From: Trichobilharzia szidati
Taxonomy: Eukaryota; Platyhelminthes; Trematoda; Strigeidida; Schistosomatidae
Direction of reading: 5' to 3'
Assembly (NCBI GenBank): GCA_944472155.2
Contig: OX235277.1
Location: 14,952,804-15,016,803 of the forward strand
DNA: 64,000 nucleotides
Both the position numbers and the translations under genes were made by a program. Shown one piece after another: positions 26,742 through 38,400 of the stretch. A model generated the notes under the pieces. That model was given only the letters and a program-made list of their open reading frames with translations, made no database searches and was not told the DNA's origin. Within the stretch, counting starts at the first letter, position 1; each line of letters opens with the position of its first letter.

Positions 26742-27137
26742 GCAGATGACATTTCTAAACAACATTCGGACAATTTGCTTCAAGTAATGATGACAGACTG
26801 CTTTGTTCTGATAAAATCTGCTTTCTGTTGAAAACTGAAATTTTATTGGTTGCTTAACGCGAAAACAACTATTTAAGTGAGGGCTCTGATCATTTCTGTC
26901 TCTGAGACAAAACATGGTTTCCACTCATTTGTTGGCTGTTTCTCTTTCCTTTCTCATTGCTGGTATGCTTGTTGACGGTGAGTATAACAATATTCTGGAA
27001 ATAAAGAATTAAAGACAATCCCTAATAAAATGGAATACATCTATGAATTGTGAATAGAAATGCATGGGCCAAACAATAAATTTTCAAATACAACCAGTTC
27101 AAGTGTGTTCTGTGATATCCTTCAATCGTTTATGTAC
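26742..27137 (+). repeat. Left arm of a near-identical inverted repeat
   Basis: This block (promoter, signal exon, part of intron 1) is the reverse complement of 28994-29391. By eye the central stretch, about 370 bp, has no differences, whereas A, B and C differ from each other by many bases. The arms flank about 1.86 kb. Confidence 0.8.
26848..26913 (+). promoter_or_regulatory. Promoter of truncated gene B
   Basis: A TATTTAA box at 26870-26876 lies 38 bases before the ATG, as in A and C. ATTGGTTGCTTAACGCGAAAAC precedes it. Sequence conservation suggests it could still drive transcription. Confidence 0.5.
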
Positions 27138-27755
27138 GCCTTATTGTAGGAAGTGGTTTGGATCGTGAGTTAAACACTGTTTTGAATTATAATAATTATT
27201 CATTTGTCGCTACACATTACTCCTTGTTATCAGGTTGAGACTGGATGTGTTTTCGTTCAACTTATGACTGACACGAAGAAATTATTGATTCTAACAAATG
27301 AAACTGAATGCATAGGTAAATGACACGTTATTGCAGTATATAACCGTTGGAGCAACAAACAGAATTTTCAAATAGATATATTGTGTTGTGTTGCTTATAC
27401 CGTATTAAACAGTTGCGATATGTGAGAATAATATTTCGTTGACACACTTTGGCTATATCACACCATCACAATATCACTTTAAAATGTATGTTCTGAATAC
27501 AACGACAACGAATACGTGCTTGAACGACTGGAGTCACTTGTCGACTTCGTTTTCCTGTCATTCATATTAACAACCAGAATAATTGTCATTCTGTTGTGTT
27601 TACAGTGAGCATTCAATCAGAGACATTCAATCAAGGTAGATACTTTTAGGCAGGCTTTCAAAATATAATCAGCGAACTACATGAAACACTAATACACCAT
27701 TTTCTGAACCATTTTTCTTATTAATATTTTTCAGCTGAAACTATGTTGAGATTAA
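26914..27755 (+). pseudogene. Truncated micro-exon gene B, exons 1-4 only
   Basis: Exons are 26914-26977 (signal peptide, MVSTHLLAVSLSFLIAG...), 27150-27164, 27606-27635 and 27735-27755, of 64, 15, 30 and 21 nt. Splice sites and the phase 1 frame are intact and give GSGLD, LSIQSETFNQ and AETMLRL after the signal. The donor of exon 4 (GTGAGT) is intact but has no exon 5 before the inversion junction at 28994. All four exons are free of damage, so either the truncation is recent or the exons splice to something I cannot see. Confidence 0.7.
27234..27425 (+). pseudogene. Near-open copy of the intron 2 ORF
   Basis: The frame matches 43167-43361 codon for codon, apart from one whole-codon deletion and a single TGA in place of an Arg codon. 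It contains KKLLILTNETE and ends at the same ATGTGA. A 3-nt indel is a sign of past coding constraint. The protein is not recognised. Confidence 0.4.
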
Positions 27756-28993
27756 GTGAGTGATGTTTATCGAATATTTCATCTAAGACTTTCATGTGGT
27801 TGATACAGAAAGCTATGTCAGCAATAATAATCATGGATATCCAATGTTAGGAATATCATATTTGTGATTCAGAGAAGGGATTTATCAGTCGTCGAAACTT
27901 GTCGTCATTGAAATATAGAGGCATCCTTTTATCTCCTTATTGTGCATAATAGACGGACTATTCTACCTTACTATAACACACATCTGTGGGAGATATAGCG
28001 TCATTACAAATTCAGATGAAACGGCGACACTGAAAAGACTACTTTTGACAGCGTATCTCAAAAGAATTATGTGTAACGCAATTACAAGTTCCTTTGTATT
28101 CTGAAAACACCGCCATATTATGAGAATTAAGTGAAAGAATCACATCACTTAGACGAAACAAAAAGGTTACCTTACTACATATTTTTAAATAGAAGCAGAA
28201 AAAGTGTTTCAATATAAGTCCACACATCATCTGTAAAGTGTTTTTATTACCAGTTTACCAGAATAAATTCATTAAAGTTGCCAACATTGGTATTCATTCT
28301 GACACTGATTTCATTTCGTTCCTCGCATATGCTCAAATAAATTTTCGTGGCTAAAATCGCTGAATTTTTCCTGTGTGCTTAAAACTCTCACTTATTCGCC
28401 CTTATTCAAATCAAATATATCATGTATTACCTCATGAGTTCAGTGAGTTTTGTATGAAACAGGCTATTGCGTGATGTCGAATCAGGCATGAAGAAACTGG
28501 TAGTAGATTATCAGTGTTTGCGAAATTCTAGTTTGCAAGATGTGCAAATAAACAACGTGGGATTTAAATTTTAGTTTGATAGAGATAATTGATTGAACGT
28601 TTTGTTTTTCGTTTGTTACTGAGAGACCGCGTGTTAAAAAGTCTGTAGGCATGTATGGATTTAAGTTGGACCACTGTTTTCTAGAATTACTTGGAACAGT
28701 TAAATCATTTGATGATGATCGTCTATAAATACGTCATTGTTTCTGGTACATATATCCTGATAGGAATGTTCCCATTCCCATATGGCACTCATTTGCATCA
28801 GAAGCTAGTATTGCTTCATTCTATTTAATTTTTCACAAGACCCAAATAATAATCCGGCTTGCATTAATGACGTCATCTGTTAAGAAACATAATGCGATGA
28901 TATTGTCATTATGTTATCTCTTAACTCAAGAGGCACTCTCGGAACATATCATTTCCTGTCCGAACCAGTTGGCAACAGTTCTTTAGAATAAAT

Positions 28994-29391
28994 GTACATA
29001 AATGATTGAAGAATATCACAGAACACACTTGAACTGGTTGTATTTGAAAATTTATTGTTTGGCCCATGCATTTCTATTCACAATTCATAGATGTATTCCA
29101 TTTTATTAGGGATTGTCTTTAATTCTTTATTTCCAGAATATTGTTATACTCACCGTCAACAAGCATACCAGCAATGAGAAAGGAAAGAGAAACAGCCAAC
29201 AAATGAGTGGAAACCATGTTTTGTCTCAGAGACAGAAATGATCAGAGCCCTCACTTAAATAGTTGTTTTCGCGTTAAGCAACCAATAAAATTTCAGTTTT
29301 CAACAGAAAGCAGATTTTATCAGAACAAAGCAGTCTGTCATCATTACTTGAAGCAAATTGTCCGAATGTTGTTTAGAAATGTCATCTGCTG
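28994..29391 (-). repeat. Right arm of the inverted repeat
   Basis: It is a reverse-complement copy of 26742-27137. Its left end joins unit B at a short microhomology. Beyond 29391 the sequence keeps faint likeness to the promoter-distal region (an ATGAAAGTGAAA-type stretch), then becomes unrelated. Confidence 0.8.
29154..29217 (-). pseudogene. Inverted MEG signal-peptide exon B'
   Basis: Minus-strand ATG at 29217 gives the same signal peptide as gene B, with donor GTGAGT starting at 29153. Its TATTTAA box is at 29261-29255. Transcription from here would run toward, and be antisense to, gene B. No downstream exon lies on this strand. Confidence 0.65.
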
Positions 29392-29715
29392 CATATTTCA
29401 CTTTCATGAAACTCTCGTATTCAGATTTTTATGATCAGAAAGAAGAGGTGATCAATCTTCGATTGCCATGGTAACTAGATATCTTTATTCCCTATTTCAT
29501 ATGACTACGCAAGCTTTGGATTCAACCTGTAATTTTGCTTGTCTCTTGTTTCTATTTATAGAGTTGAACTGAATTAAATGTTACCTAATTTATTAGTCAC
29601 TCATAATTAAAGCATTTCACATCTTTATTACTTATCTCCATTACCATTGAAGATATATATTTTATTTATTTCACCTTAACTGCTTGTGTTAAACTATATA
29701 AGCGTATATATCAAG

Positions 29716-29850
29716 TTGATATGATTATGAGCAATAGTTTGTGCTCGAAACGTCATCAATTAATATAACTGTACAACACTGTGTGATTTATCAAAATAAA
29801 ATCTTAACCATTATGGAGTTATACTCTACCACAGTGCCCAAGTTTTATAC
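29716..29850 (+). repeat. Dispersed repeat with hammerhead-like fold
   Basis: It aligns with 3372-3490 and, in its later part, with 45131-45240. The start folds as TTGAT/ATCAA (29716-29720 with 29755-29759) enclosing a GAGCA/TGCTC hairpin and GAAAC-GTC. The strand between the stems is ATGATTAT rather than CTGATGA, so it is hammerhead-like, not a hammerhead. Confidence 0.4.
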
Positions 29851-29859
29851 TTATAGCAA

Positions 29860-32800
29860 TGAGAGTTTACTGTTTTTGTCAGAAATTACAATTTGACGCA
29901 CTGCACATAACGTTTTTTCAAAGAAACATCTCATCCCATTTTACAGAGCAGTCAACAACTTGAAACACATTCTCCACCAATAGACACGACACCAGTAAAG
30001 AGAGACGTCTGTGCAGAAAAGCACTGTGATCGTATTTTCAAGTAAACATACATGTTTTTAAATCTTTATCTGCATTCCTGTAACATACAAACTCAAAATT
30101 CTTTCACTGAAGCTGATTTTGATTTTGATATTTCTCATCGTTATGGAGTTTAATGTAAAATATCCTTTATGCAAGTAGATGCAACATAATTAGATTTCAC
30201 CACTATTCAATATATTTTCATGAGGTGAAATCTTAGCATTCAAAACGGATTCACTGCAATAGACAATTGTGAGTTAATTCGTATTAACGCAGGCGGAATT
30301 TTCTTATGTACAATCATGATCCCATATATTTGGGGAATAATGAGTCATGAGACGTATCCTCTCCGTTCTGCAATTATTTGTCGGTAGTGCTAAGAGCGTA
30401 TATCGCGGATACACCACTGTGGTACCATATTACTAAAGAGACATATTTTCGCCAACCTGAGAAAATTCAGAAAGCTGAAAATAGTAAATATGCTTAATTT
30501 GCTATCCAGGTAATTTATCAACATAAAGATCAAGGTTGAGCATTTCTATGCAAATATCAAGTCAGCTTTTGCGCATTGTTCAAACAGTAGACGCCTTACT
30601 TAACGCAATTCAGATGTTTATCTGGAGCTGCTTTCGCTCAGTTTCGATGCTGTAAGAGTGGAGTTGTAAGAGAAATATGAGTCTGATAGTGACAGTGAGA
30701 TAATTGTATCAAGGGGAGATGACAGCTTACGGATAATTTCTGAGTCAGTTGAAGATGGACATGAACGAACAGGGCGAAATGAATATTTGCTCTTCAAGAC
30801 TTATGAGCTTCTCTGAATCGAAGAGTGGGAATACAATATTTTTCTATTTCAATGCTATTTCAAACTGTCTGCAACTGAAAAGAATTCAAGAAGTGTTGTT
30901 GTGCGTTTGTTTTTTCGCTTGGTTTATCAGTACTTGACAAAAAGTAGTCTAATCCATCTCAGAATCCTAACTAGAGATCGAGTGTTTAAAAACTGTCTTG
31001 GATCTCTGAGCAAAGTCGAACCAATTACACCAGAAGATCGAAATGGAGGACAAGTGTTCAGGACAATTCGATTTGATGAAGTTTGGTCTTCCACTTCTAT
31101 GTAATCATGACTCATTATACACGAATGAGTTCGAAGTAATTTATTATTCTGTAATAATTTTCCGCAAGCTCACCCTTATTATTCCTTGAATTTCATTTGT
31201 ATCTTTTCGTAAAACAGTTACGTGTAACTGGAGGACTACTTCATCTGTGAGGATCATTGTGCTGCTGTTGGTCCTGATGACAATGATGACGTTGATGATA
31301 TCATCCAATAGATATTAAGGACTTTTCATTTGACAATTTCACTTAAGGTGTTCTACAAGATAATGATTCAACTAGAGAATACGAAAGATTATTTCGTTGA
31401 CTGGATATGAATGACATGATGAGAATGAGTTGTGTTCATACTCGAGATACATAAATCACACCACCCGTTATTCTTGTTTGAAGGTTATTGTTAAGCATAG
31501 ATCACTTAGCTAATACAATAATCAGTTAACATGGCACTTATTCTTCATGCTGAGGACACCGTACAGTTGTCTCCACAAATCAACACCGACAACTGATTTA
31601 TAAGAGCAACTATAGAAAAGAAAAATGAGTCAAGAATCTAGTCATTTAGACCGATCACATTCACAATTTTTGGTGACATATACACTAATAAGATTTCCAA
31701 CAATACATTCAGAGCATTTATTCTCGTGACTTTTGACACTTATGGTGTGCGTACATAATAGAAAGTTCTTGGTTTAGCATTTATGCTCCGGATTTAAAAG
31801 TAGGTGCACACATCTCGTACCCCTCAGTTGTTTGACGAAGCTCTCTACTTAATTATGCGTACCTATACTATGATCTTATGGCAGTACCAATGGCGGTATT
31901 ATCATTAGTAGTAATACTAATAGTAGTGGTGAACAAGGCTCTCACAAATACTCACCTGTATTCATCTACTATCTGCAGAATGATTCCAACCTACCTTCTT
32001 TACTCGTTCAGCTGTTGAACAATTTCAACTCCTCCGTTATATCTGCCATTCTGCTTAAGAGTTTGCTTTGTGTTTCATGTATTCAATGGAATAGGGTTAA
32101 TGTCACCACGCAAAATGTTAACCTATGTTAACTTTCTGACTTTCTAATATTTTCTGTTCCTTCTTTATTATCTTTACCGGCAACAACTGCCTACTTTTTC
32201 ATCACAACATTGTTATTATTGTTTTAATCAACAGTAGTAATACTAAAGGTAGCAAACGTAGTGGTCACAGAAGTAATGGCGATTCGTGCAGAAGTCCTAT
32301 TTGTCGTGGAAAAAGAATTACATATTGAAAACCAGTACCACAATGATTATAGTACGAAGCGCACAATTTACAACGCTCAACCCTACCTCACATTACATGA
32401 CTTTGTATCCTTATAATCTCAATTGATGATGAGTGTTGATTTTCAATTTAACGGAATAAATTGTGAAAATGCATGCAGTGAGAATAATGTTGTTCTCTGA
32501 ATGTACAGTACACATTTTCTCAAAATCTCTTATAGTACTTTCAAAGTTTGCAAGTAGTTGAATCACTTGAGGTGAATTATTGAAGTCGCATGAACAGCGG
32601 TTTTCGTCTGTTTTTAGTGAATGATTTATATCTTCAAGGTTTAGAAATTTCTAATCACCATTCATATTCCTTTGATGTCCATCATAAATTTCAGGTTTCG
32701 AAATTTATCAGTCTGGTCAAAATCTGGCTAATATAGCCATTATGTTATAATTGCAGAAGTGGATAGACAAAGGCGTTTGCGTTACTTGACATCTCATGGA

Positions 32801-33070
32801 CTGAAACTAAACAAGCTGGAGTCATTTGAACTGCACACCATTAGGAACTGCATGTATTTGGTTTGAATGGGTGAATTCGCCTATGATTCAAGTCAACTAA
32901 ATGCTTTGTTTGCCTATACTGGTTTGATATCGCAGCTTCACGAATCTACATGCCTAACCAAGATACTAGTTCACCGTATAATCAACGGCTTTTCTGCTAT
33001 GAACGAAACACTTCGTAACATTTCCTAACCCTTACAAACCAAACTAGAGAAAATTAATCTGATGCTTCCT
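29860..33070. other. Intergenic DNA, mostly unexplained
   Basis: A stretch around 30655-31104 has overlapping open frames on the plus strand (SLSKVEPITPEDRNGGQVF and similar) with protein-like composition but no family I recognise. Short TAG/TAA trinucleotide runs occur near 31905-31930 and 32215-32245. Otherwise nothing is supported. Confidence 0.3.
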
Positions 33071-33079
33071 CGCTAGTGA

Positions 33080-33430
33080 ATTGCTACAGGATGGAGTTCC
33101 CTGGAGTTCTAGTGAGAAGTCGTGACCAGTGAGGTCCAATTGGATGTCACGTGTGTGGATGGATGTCCCACCAACGACAATGGTTTGGGTCGCGCTAAAT
33201 CACGAATTGGTAAAAGTTAAAATTCATGAGCTATTCAATTGGGTCTCAGTGGCTGAATGGTAAACGAGCTTGCCTTGTAACCGGAAAGTACTGGGTTCGA
33301 ATCCCAGTGGGTGCGTACAGCCGATGATTCACAAACTAAGATGAAACAGCAGCTGTCCAGTACTCCCTGGTTTTCAATGGTTCTCTAACTGATATCAATC
33401 CGTGATCAACTCGAACGAAACATTTTAATC
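33080..33430 (+). repeat. Composite repeat with tRNA-Thr-like segment
   Basis: The tRNA-like part is 33243-33315: box A TGGCTGAATGG, anticodon loop CTTGTAA (anticodon TGT), a perfect 5-bp T stem CTGGG/CCCAG around TTCGAAT, and 73 nt in all. The 7-bp acceptor is mostly mispaired (GTCTCAG with TGGGTGC), so it is not a functional tRNA. Shared flanks on both sides (GTGGGACATCC-like upstream, CAGCTGTCCAGTA downstream) show that the tRNA piece is internal to a larger repeat, not its 5' end as in a simple SINE. Confidence 0.6.
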
Positions 33431-33679
33431 CTGGTTTTCGAAATAATAAGAAAATTGCTGTGCCTGCTACCAGTTGTGAATACCTACCGAATTCCTGCAG
33501 TGGTAAGCTAAATCACCTCATGATGCCTAGTGACATGCAGTTAGCCTATTTTCATGACAACGATAGTTCATTTTTTCAAAAATCCTTCGTTGCACCTTCT
33601 TTTTGATGTCAACCTTGTTTCAACTAAAAGTGTACTTGAATATCCTGTCACTTTTGAACTCCCCTTCAATTGTCCATAT

Positions 33680-34290
33680 TCAACGCTTCTACCTAAGAAT
33701 GAAAATCCGCAGCTCATAATCTTCTGCTTCAGGCGGTCTTAGTGTAGCTCTCATTGTAACTATGACCTCTGTGAACAAGATTAGGTTCATGTCATCTTTT
33801 CTGTTCAGAAGTCAAGCTACAGTGCTTGTGATTTGTAAATCATCAGTGTACAACTGCACTAAGTAACTTGTGGCACTGTGGTGGACATTCATTCTTCTGA
33901 AAGCGAACACCAATTGCTCCAGTTGGAGGCTGCACCATGTAAATAAAAGCATGCATGAAGATAAACATTCATCGAATGGATGTATGAAATTATTACTGTT
34001 CACATTTCTGAAGGCATAACCAAAACTTGGGCTTGAGTACCAACGGCAAACAAACAACGTGATTGTATTTCATCTTTTTGACATGTATCACGTTGTACAA
34101 AGTGTTTGAAAGAGTCACCACGAAAAGTAAAACGTTGCCTGCTGCATTCTGCTGAGACTATTTCCATGAAACTGTGGAAAATGCATTCACGTTCATTTAA
34201 AGAGGCTATAGTAATCTTAGCACCACCTTGGTGAATAAGTTCACAAAAAGGTTCATTGATTCCTACACTCTTCACGAATGCGAATTTCAC
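33680..34290 (-). pseudogene. Frameshifted protein-like stretch, function unknown
   Basis: Minus-strand reading gives 95 open codons from 34290 (CELIHQGGAKITIASL, CQKDEIQSRCLFAVG), then after a shift near 34010 another long open run (NSNNFIHPFDECLSSCMLL, VHHSATSYLVQLYTDDLQI). A third short run near 33750 reads RATLRPPEAEDYELRIF. Composition is balanced, unlike the surrounding AT-rich chance frames. A decayed retrocopy or transposon ORF fits best. I recognise no family. Confidence 0.3.
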
Positions 34291-34544
34291 TCAAAACGAT
34301 TGTTTTCGGTTATTATATGAAACTAATTTTTCGTAGTTACTCAAACTTTTGCATTAATATTCTTTCTAGATTAGTTTTGTGTCTTATCAAGCATTCTGAA
34401 TTCTGTCCGTCATAGGAATACTTACTTAATTATTCCATATATGGCCAGTCATTTCAACCGTTATAATTTTGACAAGTTAAAGCTTCCATGATTTGTATTA
34501 ATTATATACCTTTCAGCTACTCTTTCCTATAGTGAAAAACGGAT

Positions 34545-34667
34545 GTCGGCGACCACACCACGTCGAAAGCACCGGTTCTCGTCCAATCACCGAAGTTAAA
34601 CGACGTTGTGCCCGGGTAGTACTTGCATGGGTGACCGTCTGGGAATACCAGCTTTTCGTGCGTCGGT
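34545..34667 (+). rRNA. 5S rRNA-like pseudogene (SINE head)
   Basis: About 123 nt aligns with eukaryotic 5S rRNA from the 5' stem through the internal promoter. The terminal stem needs G-U pairs, and the tail is fused to the tRNA-like part with no T-run terminator. It is a derived pseudogene, not a 5S gene. Confidence 0.6.
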
Positions 34668-34885
34668 GGTATACCGGTTTGGACGCTCACCGACCATGCA
34701 TATGGTTTGGGGTTCGATCCACGGCCGACGCACTCCCTTACTTCGCTGACCCAGAAATAATGCTGGTAAAGAGGAAAGGTTGGGCATGAGGCTAGCAACC
34801 CCATCCTGTAAAATAAGCACTGCTAAAGAAACTCCAAGCCACTAGCTTGAAGCCCAATGTTCCACTGGGGAACGTGTAGGAAAAA
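34545..34885 (+). mobile_element. Composite 5S rRNA / tRNA-like SINE with RTE-like tail
   Basis: 34545-34667 is 5S rRNA-like: ACCGGTTCTCGTCCAATCAC, GAAGTTAAACGACG, and the C-box region TGGGTGACCGTCTGGGAATACC. It runs into a 76-nt tRNA-like piece (34658-34733) with box A TGGTATACCGG, box B GGTTCGATCC, and a terminal 9-bp stem GTGCGTCGG/CCGACGCAC. A body follows, then a 3' end with GAAGCCCAATGTTCC, close to the 3' end of the RTE-like LINE at 42170-42200 (GAAGCCCTATGTTCC), then an A run. I infer a SINE that copies itself with an RTE. Confidence 0.65.
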
Positions 34886-37255
34886 AAGTTTATTCCTTTG
34901 CATTGTTCAAAGTGGAGTCAATTGAGAAGTAACCGAAAAATATTTCAAATTAGTAATTGAAACGTTGTTCGATTTGTTGTTATTCTTTAGTTTAAATTCA
35001 CGCAGAATATAGCTGTTTGTCTGCGCATTATAGGGACTACGGCTTGAATATAAAAGGTACGTTAAACAACTTGCTTAAATTCATCAAACAAAATATGTCT
35101 TAATAAGGCTGTATCTACCGTCCACTAAAACATTATGGTGAACTGAAAACTCTCCATAAATCCGATAAGTCAAAAGCAAATGCAAAAAGAGGGAGGCTAA
35201 GCCTTTTATATCTTCATCATCCTTTCAGAGACCTAATATATGTTCTGGCACATTCGAAACATCTATGATTTTGATTCATTGTTTTTGAAAGTTGCATACT
35301 TTTGCAGCTCTTCGTTACGTGGTCTCATTTGCCGTCTTTTATCTCTTCTTCAGTTTGTCAAAGGTTTTATTGAAACGCTCCACGAAGCATTACAATTGCA
35401 ATGCGGACCCAGCGCTACAAAAACTGTTGTTGGCAGCTTTTGAAAAGTCTCTCAACGGAGTTTTAACACTGGCCGTTTACGCTTTCAGTCAATGCACACA
35501 GATCAGATTTGCCACATATTAGAAATCCTTCAGAAGCACGCTTACCAACGGTAACTAAGATAAAAATTAGGTGTTGATTGTAACTAAACAAAACGCTGAA
35601 TGAGAAAATAATGCAAATAACTGCAATTTTGGTGAGTAATAATAATTCCAACTAAATTTGTTCCAGTGTTTTCACCCACGTTTGTCCAATATGCACTTAA
35701 CTTTGTAGATTCCTCATATCTGTGAATAAGTCACAATTATCACAGAAGTGATCACTATAGCGGAAGTGAGATCACAGTGTAATATGCATTATTATGCTTT
35801 GATAACGTGATTATCCACTTCAGAAATCTAAGAAATGTATTTTCATTCCAGTGGAGCAAACAAAATTTATGTGCTTATCACATGTCATCATTTTTTACCC
35901 AGATAACGGATTAAATGATAGGTTAAAGACAAATTGCTAAATAGTTATATTGATGTAAAATAATTGGTCATTAAATCCGAGTGTCTTAAACATACGCTAC
36001 ATGTTTCTCATCAACACGGATAAATGAGTAACTATACATCAGAAGGAATATAAGGGTACATTTTTGCCTGTTCAATAAGAAAATGGAAATATGGGGATTA
36101 AACATTATTTCGGTAATGATCACACAGCTCGCGCTCAAAACCGAGAACTGCAAACCTGTTTGTAGTGTGTAGTTCCATTCAAGTGCTTATCTGAAAAACT
36201 ACAAAGGTATTCATCAAGGGAAGTATAATAGGCATTCATGAGTTGATGGAATAAATTATGCTATGCCAGTAGAACTGCCCATGCATCTACAGATTTGTCT
36301 GTCGGATAAAGCGTGACGTAAATGTTTTCGAACAATATTTTTTGAGTTCCTAAGACGTCTGTAATAATACTAACCGTAAAGATAAAGTTTTCAGGCCTTT
36401 GAAGTAAAACTTAAATTAATTTAACGGGAAAATTTTAGGAATTCGCTCGGAATAAATAATCCAAAATAATAAAACTCTGCCTATCTGCTACAATAATTTA
36501 CCGCGACCTGAATAACTTTTAAGAGGAGCTGAAAGTAGAAACGTAGAAGAAGAATAACTTTCATCCCAGTATCATACAGTCCATGGACATCCCACCAATT
36601 TACTCTCGATCCATAAACTGGAATCTACATTAGCGAGACAATGTTTAAGAAACGTGAATGCAATATATATTTCATCCTTTATTCTGTAACTTCAAATTAC
36701 CAAGAATTATTCATTACTTTTAAGGTTGAAATGGCATTGAAGTGTGTCATGATTTTGAATTTATTTTCTTGAGGTTGCTAAACAGAGCGCGACAGTCATG
36801 TAACGGGATAAACTAATAATATACTACCAGTTTCATCTTCGTCCCATCTTTGTTCAAACAAAGCCGTTGTCAGTCTATTCTACCTGATAAACTTCGAACC
36901 GATAAGCGATATAAAAACGAGAATGATAAGCTGTGACAGTGAGCTGCATTATCTAAGCATCTGCATAAATTGCAAAGAATAAAAATGGAAGAGCAAAGAT
37001 TCAATCGTCGGTGCTACTGACATTTATAAATTAATCTCCAACAAACAGTCATAATGTGACAAGGTAAGAACAGCCTACACTGATTCAAAACGAGCATGTT
37101 AAATTTCATAACACTGATCAATGGACAAAGAATATTGTTTACGATAACGTGTCTCCCCCTCTCTGATTTTATTGTTATTCATCTGTCATATTTCAGGTTA
37201 TGTGTATGTTGACATTGAGACTGTGATATAGTAACACCGGACTGTGAAATTCATC
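34886..37255. other. Intergenic DNA, no gene seen
   Basis: Overlapping open frames at 35240-35522 (PALQKLLLAAFEKSLNGVL) are the only protein-like spot, without a recognised family or a second copy. The rest is AT-rich and featureless to me. Confidence 0.3.
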
Positions 37256-37259
37256 CTTA

Positions 37260-37600
37260 CACACACTATTGAGGAGCTCATCATGCTGAACATTGTAGTA
37301 GATATCTCCAGAAACGCGTAGCTGAGCACTAACTGATCTCACTATGCATAAAATAACGAGCAGTTAAATTTCCATACAAGGCAGATACATGTGAATTGGT
37401 ATACACAGTTGGAAGAAACATGTATTTCCTCTCCAAATTTACTTTTAAATAATGGAATTTTTCATCATCATTTTGTTCCATCGTAAAAGTGATTCTTTTG
37501 TGTACATTGTTCAAAGTGTATAATATAGACCAAGCGTGACTCAATTCATCGCATACAATGAGTGTGTCATCAACGTGTATTCGAAATATTCAAATGAATA
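37260..37600 (-). mobile_element. Penelope-like RT fragment with VDD box
   Basis: The minus strand near 37580 reads RIHVDDTLIVCDELSHAW, then LNNVHKRITFTMEQ, and VYTNSHVSALY near 37395. A [YH]VDDTL box followed by an I.FTME... stretch and a VYRKPT-like segment is the usual order in Penelope-like RT. It may be the distal part of the type 2 fragment at 39063-39340, now separated by X and other DNA. Confidence 0.5.
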
Positions 37601-37639
37601 TTGTAGATGCGTCATAATTTTAACAGAAATGTCATGTGA

Positions 37640-38400
37640 AAAGTCGCAAATATTTCAATGTGTATATGACTGTATGCAATCTGAGTTGAGCAAGAACAGC
37701 ATTTGGATATAACCGTTTTATTTCACTTTGACTTTCGCTATGGCTTCAAACAAATTCATAAAGGAGAATGATGCTTCGGAAAATACACTTTACCTACTAA
37801 AGATTGTTGGTTTCTTCTTTATGGAATGGTTCATGAAATCTACCAATCTAAAAGACGTGTAGAAATAAGAGAATTTGTACTCTTCGCTCATTACCTCTGA
37901 AGAGAGTAAAGGTTTGAAAGGTTTCCAGGCCGTAGGTGTTACGAACTTCCTGGAATAATTTGAGCGCCGACTCAGATTGAATCATTAATGAAAATCCGAA
38001 TAAATCTGCTGTAGAAACTGTGGCTTACACAGCGAAGCGTTCGCAAAGTCATTGTTTTGGTTTTCTTAACACGCTGAGATTAATTTAAATAATTTATAAA
38101 GAGTAACAGTTTGTTCGACCACTCCATCTGCGCTAAACTATTCTCATCCATATTCCTAATGTGGCTCGATCCAACTTTGTGTGTTTACATTCAGTTCGTG
38201 TATCCTTCTCGTTTGATATAGATTGACATCAATGATTTCACTCTGAACAATATCCCGCATTATTTCACTTGTCACCTTTGTTTAATTCAGTACAACTTCT
38301 AGCAACCTTGTTCCATCCGAATTGTCAGACTGTTTGTTGCATGAAGCACTAATAACCTGTAAATCTTATTTTTCATAAAAACCTGCATTTGCGATACATC
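37640..38400. other. Intergenic DNA, no gene seen
   Basis: No open frame over 60 codons and no repeat shared with the rest of the window was recognised. It may be the decayed spacer of the Penelope-like element. Confidence 0.3.

Larger units (their letters stand above)
26361..28993 (+). repeat. Paralogous unit B, truncated
   Basis: It is colinear with 1-3040 of unit A and 42213-44880 of unit C. It ends where an inverted copy of its own 26742-27137 is joined, at an AATGTACATAAA microhomology near 28991-29002. Exon 5 onward, which would start near 29080, is absent. Confidence 0.8.

Noticed and set aside
26709..26924. 71-codon minus-strand ORF repeated at 29207-29434
   Set aside because: It is the antisense of the promoter and signal exon. 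The two copies agree only because they are arms of the inverted repeat.
33243..33315. Functional tRNA-Thr gene
   Set aside because: The T arm and boxes are good, but the acceptor and anticodon stems are largely unpaired and the sequence recurs as a repeat.
34517..34820. Overlapping ORFs of 74-95 codons on both strands
   Set aside because: All are explained by the higher-GC 5S/tRNA-like SINE.
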